Shown one piece after another: positions 18,079 through 27,507 of a DNA stretch of 62,500 bases. Under the pieces are notes generated by a model. That model searched no databases and was not told the origin of the DNA. It worked only from the letters and a program-made list of their open reading frames with translations. The DNA is taken from positions 1 through 62,500 of the forward strand of contig JAERTG010000067.1 of assembly GCA_016845065.1 (NCBI GenBank). Direction: 5' to 3'. Both the position numbers and the translations under genes were made by a program. Position 1 is the stretch's first letter. Every line of letters begins with the position of its first letter. The DNA is from Fidelibacterota bacterium (GTDB lineage Bacteria > Fidelibacterota > UBA8477 > JABMPR01).

Positions 18079-18805
18079 AACCACATTGAGCGGTAGGAAT
18101 CTGTTCAAGCAATACGGTAAACGAACCGTCGTTAGTGATGCCTCTGTTGAAGTGAAGACTGGTGAAGTGGTTGGACTTTTGGGTCCTAATGGAGCTGGAA
18201 AAACCACTACTTTTTATATGGTTACTGGTATGATCAGACCGAATTCAGGATCTGTCTTTCTTGGGAATAAAGAGATCACACGATCTCCCATGTATCAGCG
18301 GGCCAGAGCAGGTATAGGCTACTTGCCACAAGAAGCCAGCATATTCAGGAAGCTGAGTGTTGAAGATAATTTGAGGCTGGTGTGTGAAACCCTGGACGTT
18401 GATAAAGAGGCCCAGGAAGAGAAGCTGGAATATCTGCTGAATGAATTATCAATTGGCCATGTCAGGAAAAATAAAGGTCACCAATTGAGTGGTGGGGAGA
18501 GGCGTCGTACAGAAATCGCCCGGGCTCTGGTTACGGACCCGAATTTTATATTGTTGGATGAACCTTTTGCTGGTGTAGATCCCATTGCGGTGGAAGATAT
18601 CCAACAAATCGTGCTGGCGTTGAAAACCAAGGGCATAGGTGTTTTAATTACCGACCACAATGTCCATGAAACCCTCTCTATTACGGATCGTAGTTATTTG
18701 TTATTTCAGGGTAAAATATTATTATCAGGTAATGCAGAATTTCTAGCAAATGATGAGCAGGCAAGAAAACTCTATCTCGGAAGCAATTTCAAACTGGATC
18801 GATAA
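18071..18805 (+). CDS. lptB: Lipopolysaccharide export ABC transporter ATPase
   Basis: This is the cytosolic ATPase of the LptB2FG complex that extracts lipopolysaccharide from the inner membrane. It has Walker A GPNGAGKTT (38-46), Q-loop YLPQEASIFRKLS, signature LSGGERRR, Walker B FILLDEPFAGVDP and switch His in TDHNVHET. The N-terminus aligns with E. coli LptB if the ATG at 18071 is used (244 residues); a GTG at 18059 would add four codons. The ATG overlaps lptC by eight bases. rpoN follows five bases after the stop, the order lptB-rpoN being widely conserved. The lptF/lptG permease genes are not in the window. Confidence 0.94.
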   Translation: MTETTLSGRNLFKQYGKRTVVSDASVEVKTGEVVGLLGPNGAGKTTTFYMVTGMIRPNSGSVFLGNKEITRSPMYQRARAGIGYLPQEASIFRKLSVEDNLRLVCETLDVDKEAQEEKLEYLLNELSIGHVRKNKGHQLSGGERRRTEIARALVTDPNFILLDEPFAGVDPIAVEDIQQIVLALKTKGIGVLITDHNVHETLSITDRSYLLFQGKILLSGNAEFLANDEQARKLYLGSNFKLDR

Positions 18806-18810
18806 GAACT

Positions 18811-20172
18811 GTGGAACTATCACAAAATCTTGAGCTAAAACAAACGCTAACACCGCAGCAGATTCTGCTGTCGACACTGCTGCAGTTGCCTTCAATGGCG
18901 CTTGAGCTCAGGATTAAAACTGAGCTAGAAATAAATCCGCTGCTGGAATTGCAGGAAGATTTTGAAGAGTTGGATAATCCTGAAGAAGAGGCTGATACAG
19001 AAGAGCCTGATATCGATCTTGATGATTATTTCTCCAATGATGGGTACGAAGCCAAGGAATATTATGATAAGAGCGCAGAAGAGGTGGAAATACAAAATCC
19101 TTATTTGCCCAGCTTATCTGAAGAACTGTTAGAGCAGATAGCGACACTACTTATCCCAGAAGATGAACGTGCCATCCTGGAAGAGATGATCTGGAGTATT
19201 GACGAACGCGGATATCTCATTGTCGAACTGGAATTCATGGCTGAAAAGTTTGAAGTTGATATGAGTCTTATGGAGAAACTGCACAAACAACTCACTCAGC
19301 TTGAACCCCTGGGTATTGGCTCTCGATCACTACAAGAATGCCTCTTGATCCAGGTAGAGAAAATTCACCCTGATACACCGGCTCACTATATCATTAGAGA
19401 TTATTTTGAGGAATTCGCAAATAAGCGATTCGAGAGAATCCTAAGGAAGTTACACCTTACAAAGAGTGATTTGAGGGATGCTGAAGAATTGATCTCTCAT
19501 CTTAATCCAAAACCTGGCGATGGTTACATCGATCCCAAAAACAATTACGTGACACCAGATTTCTATATCAGCGAGCAGGATGGGGAGTTTGTGGTCACTT
19601 TGAATGATTCCTTTATTCCTGAGCTACGAATTTCCGGTAGCTACAAGAACATGTTATCCAATCAGAAAAAACTGGATACTGATACCAAACTATTCCTGAA
19701 GAAAAAAGTAGAGTCTGCAAAGTGGTTTATCAATTCCATTCAGATGCGTCGAATAACCATGCTAAAAGTGATTAATGCCATAATTGAACGTCAGAAGGGT
19801 TTCTTTCTGATGGGATCAGAACATTTAAAGCCCATGGTATTGAGAGATATTGCTGAAGATATCAGCATGGATATTTCCACCATCAGCCGTGTCACCAGTG
19901 GCAAATATGCCCAGACTGACTGGGGTACATTTGAACTGAGATATTTCTTTAGTGAAGGAATTGAAGCCGAAGATGGAGAAAATATCTCGACCCGCCGTAT
20001 CAAGGAGCGACTTAAGGTCATTATCGATGAAGAGGACAAGTCGCATCCGATTTCTGATGAAGCCATCTCCAAAGTTTTACAAGGTGACGGTTTTCCCATT
20101 GCCAGACGTACTGTGGCAAAGTATCGGGAGCAACTCAACATCCCTGTAGCCCGCCTCCGCCGAGAAATCTAA
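18811..20172 (+). CDS. rpoN: RNA polymerase sigma-54 factor
   Basis: The 453-residue sigma factor recognises -24/-12 promoters and needs an AAA+ activator. Region I is Leu/Gln-rich (LSQNLELKQTLTPQQILLSTLLQLP), followed by an acidic linker (about 50-95), the core-binding domain, the HTH (MDISTISRVTSGKYAQTDWGTFELRYFF) and the RpoN box ARRTVAKYRE at 431-440. The start is GTG at 18811, five bases after lptB. All functional parts are intact. No sigma-54 activator gene or convincing -24/-12 promoter was seen in the window. Confidence 0.95.
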   Translation: MELSQNLELKQTLTPQQILLSTLLQLPSMALELRIKTELEINPLLELQEDFEELDNPEEEADTEEPDIDLDDYFSNDGYEAKEYYDKSAEEVEIQNPYLPSLSEELLEQIATLLIPEDERAILEEMIWSIDERGYLIVELEFMAEKFEVDMSLMEKLHKQLTQLEPLGIGSRSLQECLLIQVEKIHPDTPAHYIIRDYFEEFANKRFERILRKLHLTKSDLRDAEELISHLNPKPGDGYIDPKNNYVTPDFYISEQDGEFVVTLNDSFIPELRISGSYKNMLSNQKKLDTDTKLFLKKKVESAKWFINSIQMRRITMLKVINAIIERQKGFFLMGSEHLKPMVLRDIAEDISMDISTISRVTSGKYAQTDWGTFELRYFFSEGIEAEDGENISTRRIKERLKVIIDEEDKSHPISDEAISKVLQGDGFPIARRTVAKYREQLNIPVARLRREI

Positions 20173-20275
20173 CCTTCTCACAACTCAATTATTGATCGTG
20201 ACCCTCGGTCTCTCGAAGGATCAATTGAAAACGAATCCACATCGAAATGTTTTTTTGAGCGATTTTGTCGCTGAT

Positions 20276-21055
20276 TCAGCTATACAGTCGTTTATGAATG
20301 GCCCTCAACACAACAGTGGTGTTGATGAGGGTAACGACGAGCATCCAGGCGAGATGCTCAAATAATTCCACACTCCAAACCTGATTAAAAATTCCACGGC
20401 TTAATTCCACCCCATGATAAAGGGGCGTAAACCAGGCAATGATTTGAACAGTCTGGGGCAATTGGTTCATGGGAAAAAAGATACCGGAGAATAAGAACAG
20501 AGGTGTTAGAAACAAGGTGAAGAAGTAGTTAAATAGTTCAATTTCCTTGATCATTGAAGTGAATAGAAGTCCAATAGTAGCAAACATGAACCCAATGATG
20601 AATATGAGCGGGAAAATGAATAAAATGCCCCAGTGGAGTCCCATCCCAAAGACAAACAGGATGGACAAAAAGGCACCACCATAGATGGTTCCTCTGGTAG
20701 CTCCCCAGAGTAATTCTCCAAATGCCAGATCCTTGGGATTGATGGGCGTAGAAAGGATGCCATCATATATTCTATCAAAATTCATTTTGACGAAGACATT
20801 GTAGGTCGTTTCCAGGGTGGCACCCCACATGATGCTCGAGATCAAAAGACCTGGAGCAATAAAGTTGATGTAGGGTAGACCTTCCATTTCTGCGATGTAC
20901 GCGCCCAATCCTAATCCCATACCAAGGAGGTAGAGGAAGGGTTCAAAAAAATTGGGGAGTATGTTCAATTTCCAAGTTCTTTTGTACACGGTAGCATTTC
21001 TTTGCCAGACCCTCAGGGCAGCCAAGATTCTGACTTTAGGAGCTTTCACTCTCAA
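20276..21055 (-). CDS. ABC-2 type transporter permease (NodJ-like)
   Basis: The 259-residue protein has six hydrophobic segments and the ABC-2 permease pattern, including NILPNFFEPFLYLLGMGLGLG, a central conserved motif (FDGI-like FDRIYDGILSTPINP) and the family's FLFSGIFFPMNQLP near the fifth helix. It resembles the NodJ/DrrB branch of exporters. The start is a TTG at 21055 that overlaps the stop of the ATPase gene by four bases (TTGA); a GTG two codons later is possible. With the adjacent ATPase it forms a complete exporter. The substrate cannot be deduced; lipooligosaccharide-like molecules, drugs and polysaccharides are all known for the family. Confidence 0.85.
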   Translation of the reverse strand: MRVKAPKVRILAALRVWQRNATVYKRTWKLNILPNFFEPFLYLLGMGLGLGAYIAEMEGLPYINFIAPGLLISSIMWGATLETTYNVFVKMNFDRIYDGILSTPINPKDLAFGELLWGATRGTIYGGAFLSILFVFGMGLHWGILFIFPLIFIIGFMFATIGLLFTSMIKEIELFNYFFTLFLTPLFLFSGIFFPMNQLPQTVQIIAWFTPLYHGVELSRGIFNQVWSVELFEHLAWMLVVTLINTTVVLRAIHKRLYS

Positions 21056-21984
21056 TCTAAGAGCTCCCTTCCAGTTAATTTGAGAAAGACGTCTTCCAGG
21101 GATGAGCGACGACTCAGCAGGGTTTTAACCGGAATATTCATATCCTGAATTTGAGTGTGAAGGGGAGTAGCATCCGGTGTGTACAGGAGAAGACGATCAG
21201 AGAGTGCTTCATGGAAATCAATCTGGTCAAAGACTGCAGCTAGAATCTGTTTGCGGCTCTTTTCCTCGCCACGAATTTCCACCACATAAGGTGAAACTTC
21301 TGATTTAATCAAATCCCAGGGTGATGCTTCTGTAATGATGCTTCCACGGTCCATGACGGCAATTTTATCACAGAGTTGTTCAGCCTCATCCATATAGTGA
21401 GTGGTGAGGAGCAAGGTGACTCCCTGTTCGATTAGCTCATGACATTTAGCCCAGACCTGATGCCTGGCCTGAGGATCCAGACCGGTTGAGGGTTCATCCA
21501 GTATGAGAATGCTGGGATTATTGATAAGTGCCCTGGCTATTTGGAGTCGTCGTTTCATACCACCACTCAGGGTGCGGACATTCTCATTACGTTTATCCTC
21601 CAGTTGGAAAAACTCAATCAATTCATTGGCTCTCTGGACAGCCTTCTCGCGGGTAAGATCGTAATAGCGTGCATATACCAGAAGATTATTGATGACATTT
21701 AAATCGTAATCAAGACTATCATCCTGGGTAACAACACCAATGCCTCTTTTCACAGCGCTCATGTTTTCGATGACATTCTCACCATTCACTGTGAGCAGGC
21801 CTGAAGTCAGGGGTGTAACGCAATAGATCATTCGCATCACTGTTGTTTTACCTGCGCCATTGGGTCCGAGAAAACCAAAACAGGATCCAGGCTGAATTTC
21901 AAAACTCACATCATTAACCGCTTTGAGCGATCTGTATTCTTTGGTGAGATTTTTAGCAGTAATAATAGCAGCGGATTTTCCCAT
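21052..21984 (-). CDS. ABC transporter ATP-binding protein (NodI-like)
   Basis: The 310-residue ATPase has Walker A GPNGAGKTT (about residues 40-48), signature LSGGMKRR, Walker B SILILDEPSTGLDPQ and switch His in LLTTHYMDEAEQL. The C-terminal ~80 residues after the nucleotide-binding domain (KTLLSRRSSLEDVFLKLTGREL) are typical of NodI/DrrA-type exporters. It couples ATP hydrolysis to the NodJ-like permease encoded by the overlapping downstream gene. It is divergent from the TrpR-family gene across a 100-base gap that carries a 19-base palindrome, so the two units may share regulation. Confidence 0.9.
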   Translation of the reverse strand: MGKSAAIITAKNLTKEYRSLKAVNDVSFEIQPGSCFGFLGPNGAGKTTVMRMIYCVTPLTSGLLTVNGENVIENMSAVKRGIGVVTQDDSLDYDLNVINNLLVYARYYDLTREKAVQRANELIEFFQLEDKRNENVRTLSGGMKRRLQIARALINNPSILILDEPSTGLDPQARHQVWAKCHELIEQGVTLLLTTHYMDEAEQLCDKIAVMDRGSIITEASPWDLIKSEVSPYVVEIRGEEKSRKQILAAVFDQIDFHEALSDRLLLYTPDATPLHTQIQDMNIPVKTLLSRRSSLEDVFLKLTGRELLD

Positions 21985-22024
21985 GATTCAACTTAAACGA
22001 AATTTTGCTAAGGTGAAAAATTCA

Positions 22025-22075
22025 TTTTGATTCTGAATCAAAAAGGCTTGCATCGTGGAAATAATGTTCTAATGT
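22025..22075 (+). promoter_or_regulatory. Perfect palindrome and promoter of the TrpR-family regulator gene
   Basis: TTTTGATTCTGAATCAAAA (22025-22043) is a perfect 9+1+9 palindrome in the divergent gap. Just downstream lie TTGCAT (22048-22053) and TAATGT (22070-22075) with a 16-base spacer. Transcription would begin very near the ATG at 22085, so the message may be nearly leaderless, and no Shine-Dalgarno sequence is seen. Confidence 0.5.
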
Positions 22076-22084
22076 ATCAGTGCA

Positions 22085-22375
22085 ATGAAACAAGAATTTG
22101 CTCATACTGAATTGGCACATATACTTACCTCCTTAAATGATGAAAAGCAGATGGGTAGATTACTTCAGGCCTTTCTCACACCTCAGGAACTGGAAGACCT
22201 GGTCCTGAGGTGGGAGATTATCAAGTTGCTCCATAAAGGATTGCCTCAAAGAGAGATCGCCAAGGAGCTCGGGGTTGCCATCGGTACTGTATCACGTGGT
22301 GCTCGGGAATTGAAGTATGGTCACAATGGTTTCATGCAGTTACTTGAATCATTGGACGGGAAAACCGATCAATGA
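22085..22375 (+). CDS. TrpR/YerC family DNA-binding regulator
   Basis: The 96-residue protein matches the Trp repressor fold family: LLQAFLTPQELEDLVLRWEIIKLLHKGLPQREIAKELGVAIGTVSRGARELKYG. The helix-turn-helix is at about 58-78 (QREIAKELGVAIGTVSRGAREL). Family members include the tryptophan-sensing TrpR and the YerC branch of unclear ligand. The gene lies 100 bases upstream of trpB2 in the same direction, so tryptophan control of that gene is a reasonable inference. A sequence resembling the CTAG half-sites of the E. coli trp operator lies in the gap between them. Confidence 0.85.
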   Translation: MKQEFAHTELAHILTSLNDEKQMGRLLQAFLTPQELEDLVLRWEIIKLLHKGLPQREIAKELGVAIGTVSRGARELKYGHNGFMQLLESLDGKTDQ

Positions 22376-22402
22376 TACTATCCTCAAAACGCTCACTATG
22401 GT

Positions 22403-22454
22403 GGACCTGGCATGTTAGCCGGGTTCCCTTTCGCTAAAAAAAACTAATTACTAG
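22403..22454 (+). promoter_or_regulatory. Hairpin and trp-operator-like site before trpB2
   Basis: GGACCTGGC (22403-22411) can pair with GCCGGGTTCC (22418-22427) with one bulge and a wobble pair. Twenty bases on, AACTAATTACTAG (22442-22454) resembles the AACTAGTTAACTAG core of the E. coli trp operator, though its symmetry is imperfect. There is no T-run, so attenuation is not supported directly. AAGGAG precedes the GTG start by five bases. Confidence 0.35.
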
Positions 22455-22475
22455 AAAAGAACCCAAGGAGTTAAC

Positions 22476-23834
22476 GTGAAGAAGATATTTCTTTCAGAAA
22501 ATGATTTGCCCAAAACCTGGTATAATATTGCCGCAGATCTGACATCGGCCCCCTTACCACCCCTGCACCCCGGAACCTTGCAACCTCTGGGTCCAGATGA
22601 TCTGGCTCCCCTTTTTCCCATGGCGCTGATTGAACAGGAAATGAGTATGGAGCGTGAAATTGCCATTCCTGATCCAGTCATCGAAGGATTGCGAATGTAT
22701 AGACCATCACCCCTTATCAGGGCCACTGGTCTAGAGGCAGCCCTGAAAACACCAGCCAAAATTTATTTTAAATACGAAGGTGTGAGCCCAGCAGGTAGCC
22801 ACAAACCCAATACAGCCATTGCTCAAGCCTACTACAATAAGCAGGAGGGAGTGAAACGTATTGCTACAGAAACTGGCGCTGGACAATGGGGCAGTTCCAT
22901 GGCTCTCGCAGGCCAGATTTTTGGCCTGGAAGTGAAAGTCTATATGGTAAAGGTCAGTTATAATCAAAAACCCTATCGTCGATCCATGATGGAAAGCTGG
23001 GGAGCAAAAATTGTCTCCAGTCCAAGTAAGGACACTCAGTTCGGTCAGAAAATCCTGGCGGAAGATCCTGACAATACGGGATCACTGGGAATCGCTATCT
23101 CTGAGGCTGTTGAAGATGCAGCAACCAAGGACAACACAAAATACGCTTTAGGGTCAGTATTAAATCATGTGCTTCTACACCAGACGATAATTGGTCTGGA
23201 AGCCAAGAAACAGATGGAAATAGCGGGTGACAAACCAGACATTGTTATCGGGTGTGTTGGTGGTGGAAGTAATTTTGCCGGATTGGCCTTCCCGTATCTG
23301 CGTGACAAAATCAACGGTGCAGAAATTGACTTCCGAGCGATAGAACCAAGTGCCTGTCCGACGCTCACGAGAGGAAATTTCACCTATGATTTTGGCGATA
23401 TGGCCCAAATGACACCACTGGTATCCATGCATACACTTGGTCATACCTTCATGCCACCAGGCATTCATGCTGGCGGACTTCGTTATCATGGAATGGCACC
23501 CATGCTATCCCATGTGGTGAAAGAAGGGTTGGTGGATGCCTATGCCTTTCCACAGATCGAAGTATTTGATTCAGCTGCTCTATTTGCTAGAACGGAGGGA
23601 ATCATCCCAGCTCCGGAATCTGCACATGCTATCAAGGGTGCGGTGGATGCTGCAGTAGAAGCTCGTGAAGCTGGTCAGGAGAAAACAATTCTATTTAATC
23701 TAAGTGGACATGGACATTTTGATATGTCAGCCTATGATGCCTACTTCGCAGGAAACTTAACCGACTATCGTCCCACGGATGATGATCTAGCAGCAGGTTT
23801 TGCCTCCACGGAGAGTCTGCCAAACGCCGATTAA
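22476..23834 (+). CDS. trpB: Tryptophan synthase beta chain, TrpB2 type
   Basis: The 452-residue PLP enzyme condenses indole with serine to tryptophan. The PLP lysine is Lys110 in GSHKPNTA. The phosphate-binding loop is GGGSNFAGL, and [15 protein letters not shown] is the catalytic Glu region. The longer N-terminus ([26 protein letters not shown]) and the R-P-S-P-L-I motif are typical of the TrpB2 branch, which often acts without a TrpA partner as an indole-salvage enzyme. No other trp biosynthesis gene is adjacent. Start GTG with AAGGAG. Regulation by the upstream TrpR-family protein is inferred from context. Confidence 0.93.
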   Translation: MKKIFLSENDLPKTWYNIAADLTSAPLPPLHPGTLQPLGPDDLAPLFPMALIEQEMSMEREIAIPDPVIEGLRMYRPSPLIRATGLEAALKTPAKIYFKYEGVSPAGSHKPNTAIAQAYYNKQEGVKRIATETGAGQWGSSMALAGQIFGLEVKVYMVKVSYNQKPYRRSMMESWGAKIVSSPSKDTQFGQKILAEDPDNTGSLGIAISEAVEDAATKDNTKYALGSVLNHVLLHQTIIGLEAKKQMEIAGDKPDIVIGCVGGGSNFAGLAFPYLRDKINGAEIDFRAIEPSACPTLTRGNFTYDFGDMAQMTPLVSMHTLGHTFMPPGIHAGGLRYHGMAPMLSHVVKEGLVDAYAFPQIEVFDSAALFARTEGIIPAPESAHAIKGAVDAAVEAREAGQEKTILFNLSGHGHFDMSAYDAYFAGNLTDYRPTDDDLAAGFASTESLPNAD

Positions 23835-23844
23835 CACGATCACA

Positions 23845-23920
23845 ACCCGGTAATTTCAGACAGAATTGCCGGGTCCTCCTTCCCAATAATACCCCAGGTT
23901 ATCTTCAAAGCTTGGGGTTT
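23845..23920 (+). terminator. Tandem hairpins after trpB2
   Basis: First stem 23845-23855 with 23864-23874 (11 bp with one wobble, 8-base loop), followed by a pyrimidine-rich tail. Second stem ACCCCA (23891-23896) with TGGGGT (23913-23918), then TTTATTA. Termination after trpB2 is likely, although neither tail is a classical T-run. The remaining bases to 24059 show nothing recognisable. Confidence 0.5.
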
Positions 23921-24059
23921 ATTAATCTATCCAGGGAAACCCAATGAGTATATGAATTTACATTTTCTTCATTTCAACTAGGTATTGAACATTCCGAGAC
24001 TATTTTCGTGTCCTTAAAAAAAGTAGACAAGAACCTATAGAAGTAGTTTAGGAAAGAAG

Positions 24060-24875
24060 ATGAAAAAACGTACAGAAAAATTTTACGACAACCAAGAACT
24101 CATACACAGTCCCAGAGGACGCATCTTGCGCATCATGAGCGAATATGTTGGACCAGAGGAAGTGTTTAGAAAGAATAAGATTCAAGATACTATCGTATTT
24201 TTTGGTTCAGCCAGAACTCAACCAGAACATATAGTATCACAAGCGATTGAAAAAGCCAAAGCCGATGGTAGCAGCGTTGAAAAGCTGGAACAGTTGGAAC
24301 GGGATCTGGGGATGTCCAGATATTATGAAGACGCTCGGGAACTGGCTTATAAAATGACAGTCTGGTCCAAAAAATTAAAACAAAGTAAAAGACGCTTCAT
24401 TGTTGCTACAGGTGGTGGTCCAGGAATTATGGAGGCTGCTAATCGGGGTGCTGCAGAAGCTAAGGGTCTTTCAGTGGGATTAAACATCTCCCTGCCTTTT
24501 GAACAATCAGGTAATCCTTATATCAGTCGCGAGTTAGAAATGGAGTTTCACTATTTCTTTATGAGGAAATACTGGTTTGTTTATTTAGCCAAAGCTTTGG
24601 TTGCCTTTCCTGGTGGATTTGGAACCTTTGATGAATTGTTTGAAACCTTGACATTAATCCAAACTAAAAAAACCAGTAAGCAGATGCCGGTCATGCTATT
24701 TGGAAATAGATTCTGGGAAAAGATGATTGATCTGCAAGGTCTGGCGGATTTTGGAACAATCAGTCATTCTGATCTTGATCTATGTTATCGAACAGATAGT
24801 GTCGATGAAGCTTTTGAGTATTTGACCAAACAACTTACTGATCTCTATCTAGAAGAAACTCCCGCTTCAGAATAA
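24060..24875 (+). CDS. LOG family (TIGR00730-like) nucleotide-binding protein
   Basis: The 271-residue protein has the Rossmann-type LOG fold: IVFFGSART (44-52), the phosphate-binding ATGGGPGIMEAANRGA (117-132) and the diagnostic PGGFGTFDE (184-192). LOG proteins release cytokinin bases from nucleotides in plants. Bacterial members are nucleotide 5'-monophosphate phosphoribohydrolases or of unknown role, and are often misannotated as lysine decarboxylases. An N-terminal extension of some 40 residues precedes the fold. The last 31 bases overlap the 3' end of anmK on the other strand. Confidence 0.88.
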   Translation: MKKRTEKFYDNQELIHSPRGRILRIMSEYVGPEEVFRKNKIQDTIVFFGSARTQPEHIVSQAIEKAKADGSSVEKLEQLERDLGMSRYYEDARELAYKMTVWSKKLKQSKRRFIVATGGGPGIMEAANRGAAEAKGLSVGLNISLPFEQSGNPYISRELEMEFHYFFMRKYWFVYLAKALVAFPGGFGTFDELFETLTLIQTKKTSKQMPVMLFGNRFWEKMIDLQGLADFGTISHSDLDLCYRTDSVDEAFEYLTKQLTDLYLEETPASE

Positions 24876-26008
24876 TCATTTTGTGGAATACACATCTTTC
24901 CCAGCATGACTGCCTTTCGAGCGCCGGTTACGCTGGGTAAGTTTGCTGTAAAATTATTTAAAAATAGATAACCGAGGTAAGCAAATCCAAAAGCTTCTTT
25001 ATTGCTTTGGTTCACACCCTGCTTGTTCATTTCATGAATATCAATCCCTGATAATTCTGCCTTCAGTAAATTTATTAATGTTTTATTATATGCACCGCCT
25101 CCACCAATGTTCAAGGAAGATGGTGAGTAATCTGAAGCCAGGGAGTTAATGCTTTGACTGATAGTTTTAGCAGTTAAAACTGTAAGCGTGTGAATTAAAT
25201 CTTTAAACTCCTGGTCATTCGCTGGATAAAACTGTTTCAGTATTTGCTGAAAGTATTTATCTCCGAATTGCTCTTGCCCTGCAGAACGTGGTGGTTGCAA
25301 TTGATAAAACTCGTGTTTAAGTAATTCATGGAGGAGAGGGCGGTTTAATATCCCTTGAGCTGCTAGCTCACCGCTTTCATCGTAACCCATTTCGCCTCGA
25401 GTAAACAATCGAACCGCTTTATCCATGAGTGTATTGCCTGGACCAGTGTCCCAGGCCAGCAAGGGAGCAGGATTATGTAAACCTGGCACAATGGTGATAT
25501 TCGCGATACCACCAATATTGAGTGCCAGCACATCAGTGCTGTCTCTTTGGAGGAGATACTGATCAACCACAGGTATCAATGGCGCACCCTGTCCACCCTC
25601 ATTAACATCAGCAGTCCTGAAGTCATAAATTACAGGACGATTAAATTTGTTTACCATTGCATTTGGATCACCGATTTGCAATGTGAATTGTGGTGGTTCA
25701 TGTTTTATTGTTTGTCCATGAGATGCGACATAATCAAAGTCAAGTTCGAGCTTTGAAATTTCTGATGCAAACCAGATTCCTAACTCAACATCAAGTTGGG
25801 CAATTTCCACATCACTTAATTCCAGAGGATTCCTGAAACTCTTTTGAAAGGATATTGGATATGCAATCTCATGACTAAACAGCACATCAAAATTTGGAGA
25901 ACGACTCTGACCGGAAAATCTGACCAGGCAGAGATCCAAACCATCAGCTGAGCTTCCTGTCATAAGTCCAAGGATTTTAATCTGTTTTCGAGTGTCACTC
26001 ATCATCAT
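24845..26008 (-). CDS. anmK: Anhydro-N-acetylmuramic acid kinase
   Basis: The 387-residue enzyme phosphorylates and opens 1,6-anhydro-MurNAc, a step in peptidoglycan recycling. It shows the family N-terminus GLMTGSSADGLDLCLVRF, FDFGTADV-like YDFRTADVNEGGQGAPLIPVVDQYL, NIGGIANITI, DTGPGNTLMD and LNIGGGGAYN. Three ATGs stand in a row; AGGA lies directly upstream of them, so the third (26002) is the best spaced. It converges on the LOG-family gene with a 31-base overlap. It may functionally complement the M19 dipeptidase near 4 kb in wall turnover, though the two are not linked. Confidence 0.93.
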   Translation of the reverse strand: MMMSDTRKQIKILGLMTGSSADGLDLCLVRFSGQSRSPNFDVLFSHEIAYPISFQKSFRNPLELSDVEIAQLDVELGIWFASEISKLELDFDYVASHGQTIKHEPPQFTLQIGDPNAMVNKFNRPVIYDFRTADVNEGGQGAPLIPVVDQYLLQRDSTDVLALNIGGIANITIVPGLHNPAPLLAWDTGPGNTLMDKAVRLFTRGEMGYDESGELAAQGILNRPLLHELLKHEFYQLQPPRSAGQEQFGDKYFQQILKQFYPANDQEFKDLIHTLTVLTAKTISQSINSLASDYSPSSLNIGGGGAYNKTLINLLKAELSGIDIHEMNKQGVNQSNKEAFGFAYLGYLFLNNFTANLPSVTGARKAVMLGKMCIPQNDYSEAGVSSR

Positions 26009-26214
26009 CCTGGAAACTGCATTTATTTGAGGTGCAAATCAATATTCCAAACCATGTACCTGGAGGATTTATAGGTGGGAATTCCCCCAAAAAGGGCAAT
26101 GCGGATTTTCATTCCACTTACATAGGTTCCCAACTATCTTGCCTCGCTATTTTAGAATGATGCCAGCAACCAAAATATGATCTGGCTTGAATATAGATTG
26201 AATGGGAGAGATTT

Positions 26215-27507
26215 GTGGAAATCAAAATTGAAGTTGGGAAACCTCACGAAAGAACATTGAAAGTTCAGGTGGAATGGTCCGAAATGGAACCCGGTTTCGA
26301 GAAGAAAATAACCAAGCTAAATAAGCAGGTTAATCGACCTGGATTCAGACCTGGGAAAATTCCCAGAAAAATTATGTTGCAGTCATACGGCCATAGTGTA
26401 CTAGCTGAGATCCTGGATGAAACCGTTCAAGCTGCCTACTACAAGGGAATAATGGACAATGAATTATCTCCTATTGATCAGGGTAGTATTGAGGACATGT
26501 CTGAATTTGATATTGGTAAGGATCTTTCCTTTTCATTGAAACTTCAAGTGGAACCAGATTTTGAGATGTTCGATTACAAAAGTGGATTTAAAATCACAAA
26601 GACTGAATACACTGCCACTGATGAAGATATTGCTCATGCTCTGGAACATTTGCAGGAAAGATTTGCCGAAGTAGAGGTTCGAGATGATGGTGCTGTAGAT
26701 GGGGACTTGCTAAAAGGTGATCTCCAGTACCTTGATGCAGAGGGTCAACTCATTGAAGGCAGTCAGGTTGCCGATCGATACATAAAAATTGGTGATGGTG
26801 TTTTCGGTGATAAAGTTGGAGAGAAGCTCATTGGTTCAGTTGTGGGTGATGAGGTAACCTTTGATATTCCTGCCCAAACCAAGGATGCAGAGGATCTCCA
26901 CATCCGTATGCAGGTCAAGGCAGTTGAGACTCACATTCTACCAGAATTAACTGATGATTTTGCAAAACAGGTTGATCCAAAATTTGAAACTCTGGATGCT
27001 CTCAAGGAAAGCAGCCGTGAAGATATTCAGAAGCAGTTAGATTTTGATGTCCTGAAAGCTCAAGATCAGAACCTGGCCAATAAACTGGTTGAAGAAACCA
27101 AGTTGGATGTCCCTGAAGTCATGATTGAGGACTACCTCAATAAGTTGGTTGAGCGGGTTCGTCAGGAACGTGGTGCCGATGTGAACGAGGAAGAAGTTCG
27201 TGAGCAGAATAAGGAGCGAGCAATTTGGGAATTATCCTGGTATCTCATTCGCAAAAAGCTCATTGCTGCGGAGAAAATTGAGGTTACTGATGAAGACGTG
27301 GAATTAAAACTTGATGAATTGGTCGCACAAATGCCAGGTGATGCAGAAAAAATGAAGATGCTCTATAGAGATAAACAATATCTTCCTCAGATTAAAGATG
27401 ATATCCTGGAGAAAAAGATATTTGCACATATCGAATCTTTTGCAAAAGTAAAAGTTAAGAAAGCCACGAGCAAAGAAATCGGAGGCTACCATGCACACGC
27501 TCACTAA
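26215..27507 (+). CDS. tig: Trigger factor, ribosome-associated chaperone
   Basis: The 430-residue protein binds the ribosome and shields nascent chains. The N-terminal ribosome-binding domain contains the signature region [20 protein letters not shown] (38-57). A PPIase-like middle domain (about 150-245: [21 protein letters not shown]) and a helical C-terminal domain follow. The start is GTG with GGGAG upstream. It heads the conserved tig-clpP-clpX order and overlaps clpP by 17 bases. The His-rich tail (GGYHAHAH) is at the overlap. Confidence 0.95.
   Translation: MEIKIEVGKPHERTLKVQVEWSEMEPGFEKKITKLNKQVNRPGFRPGKIPRKIMLQSYGHSVLAEILDETVQAAYYKGIMDNELSPIDQGSIEDMSEFDIGKDLSFSLKLQVEPDFEMFDYKSGFKITKTEYTATDEDIAHALEHLQERFAEVEVRDDGAVDGDLLKGDLQYLDAEGQLIEGSQVADRYIKIGDGVFGDKVGEKLIGSVVGDEVTFDIPAQTKDAEDLHIRMQVKAVETHILPELTDDFAKQVDPKFETLDALKESSREDIQKQLDFDVLKAQDQNLANKLVEETKLDVPEVMIEDYLNKLVERVRQERGADVNEEEVREQNKERAIWELSWYLIRKKLIAAEKIEVTDEDVELKLDELVAQMPGDAEKMKMLYRDKQYLPQIKDDILEKKIFAHIESFAKVKVKKATSKEIGGYHAHAH

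Noticed and set aside
20185..20228. Imperfect hairpin between convergent rpoN and ABC permease genes
   Set aside because: The arms pair only with a bulge across a long loop and no T-run follows, so a terminator is not supported.
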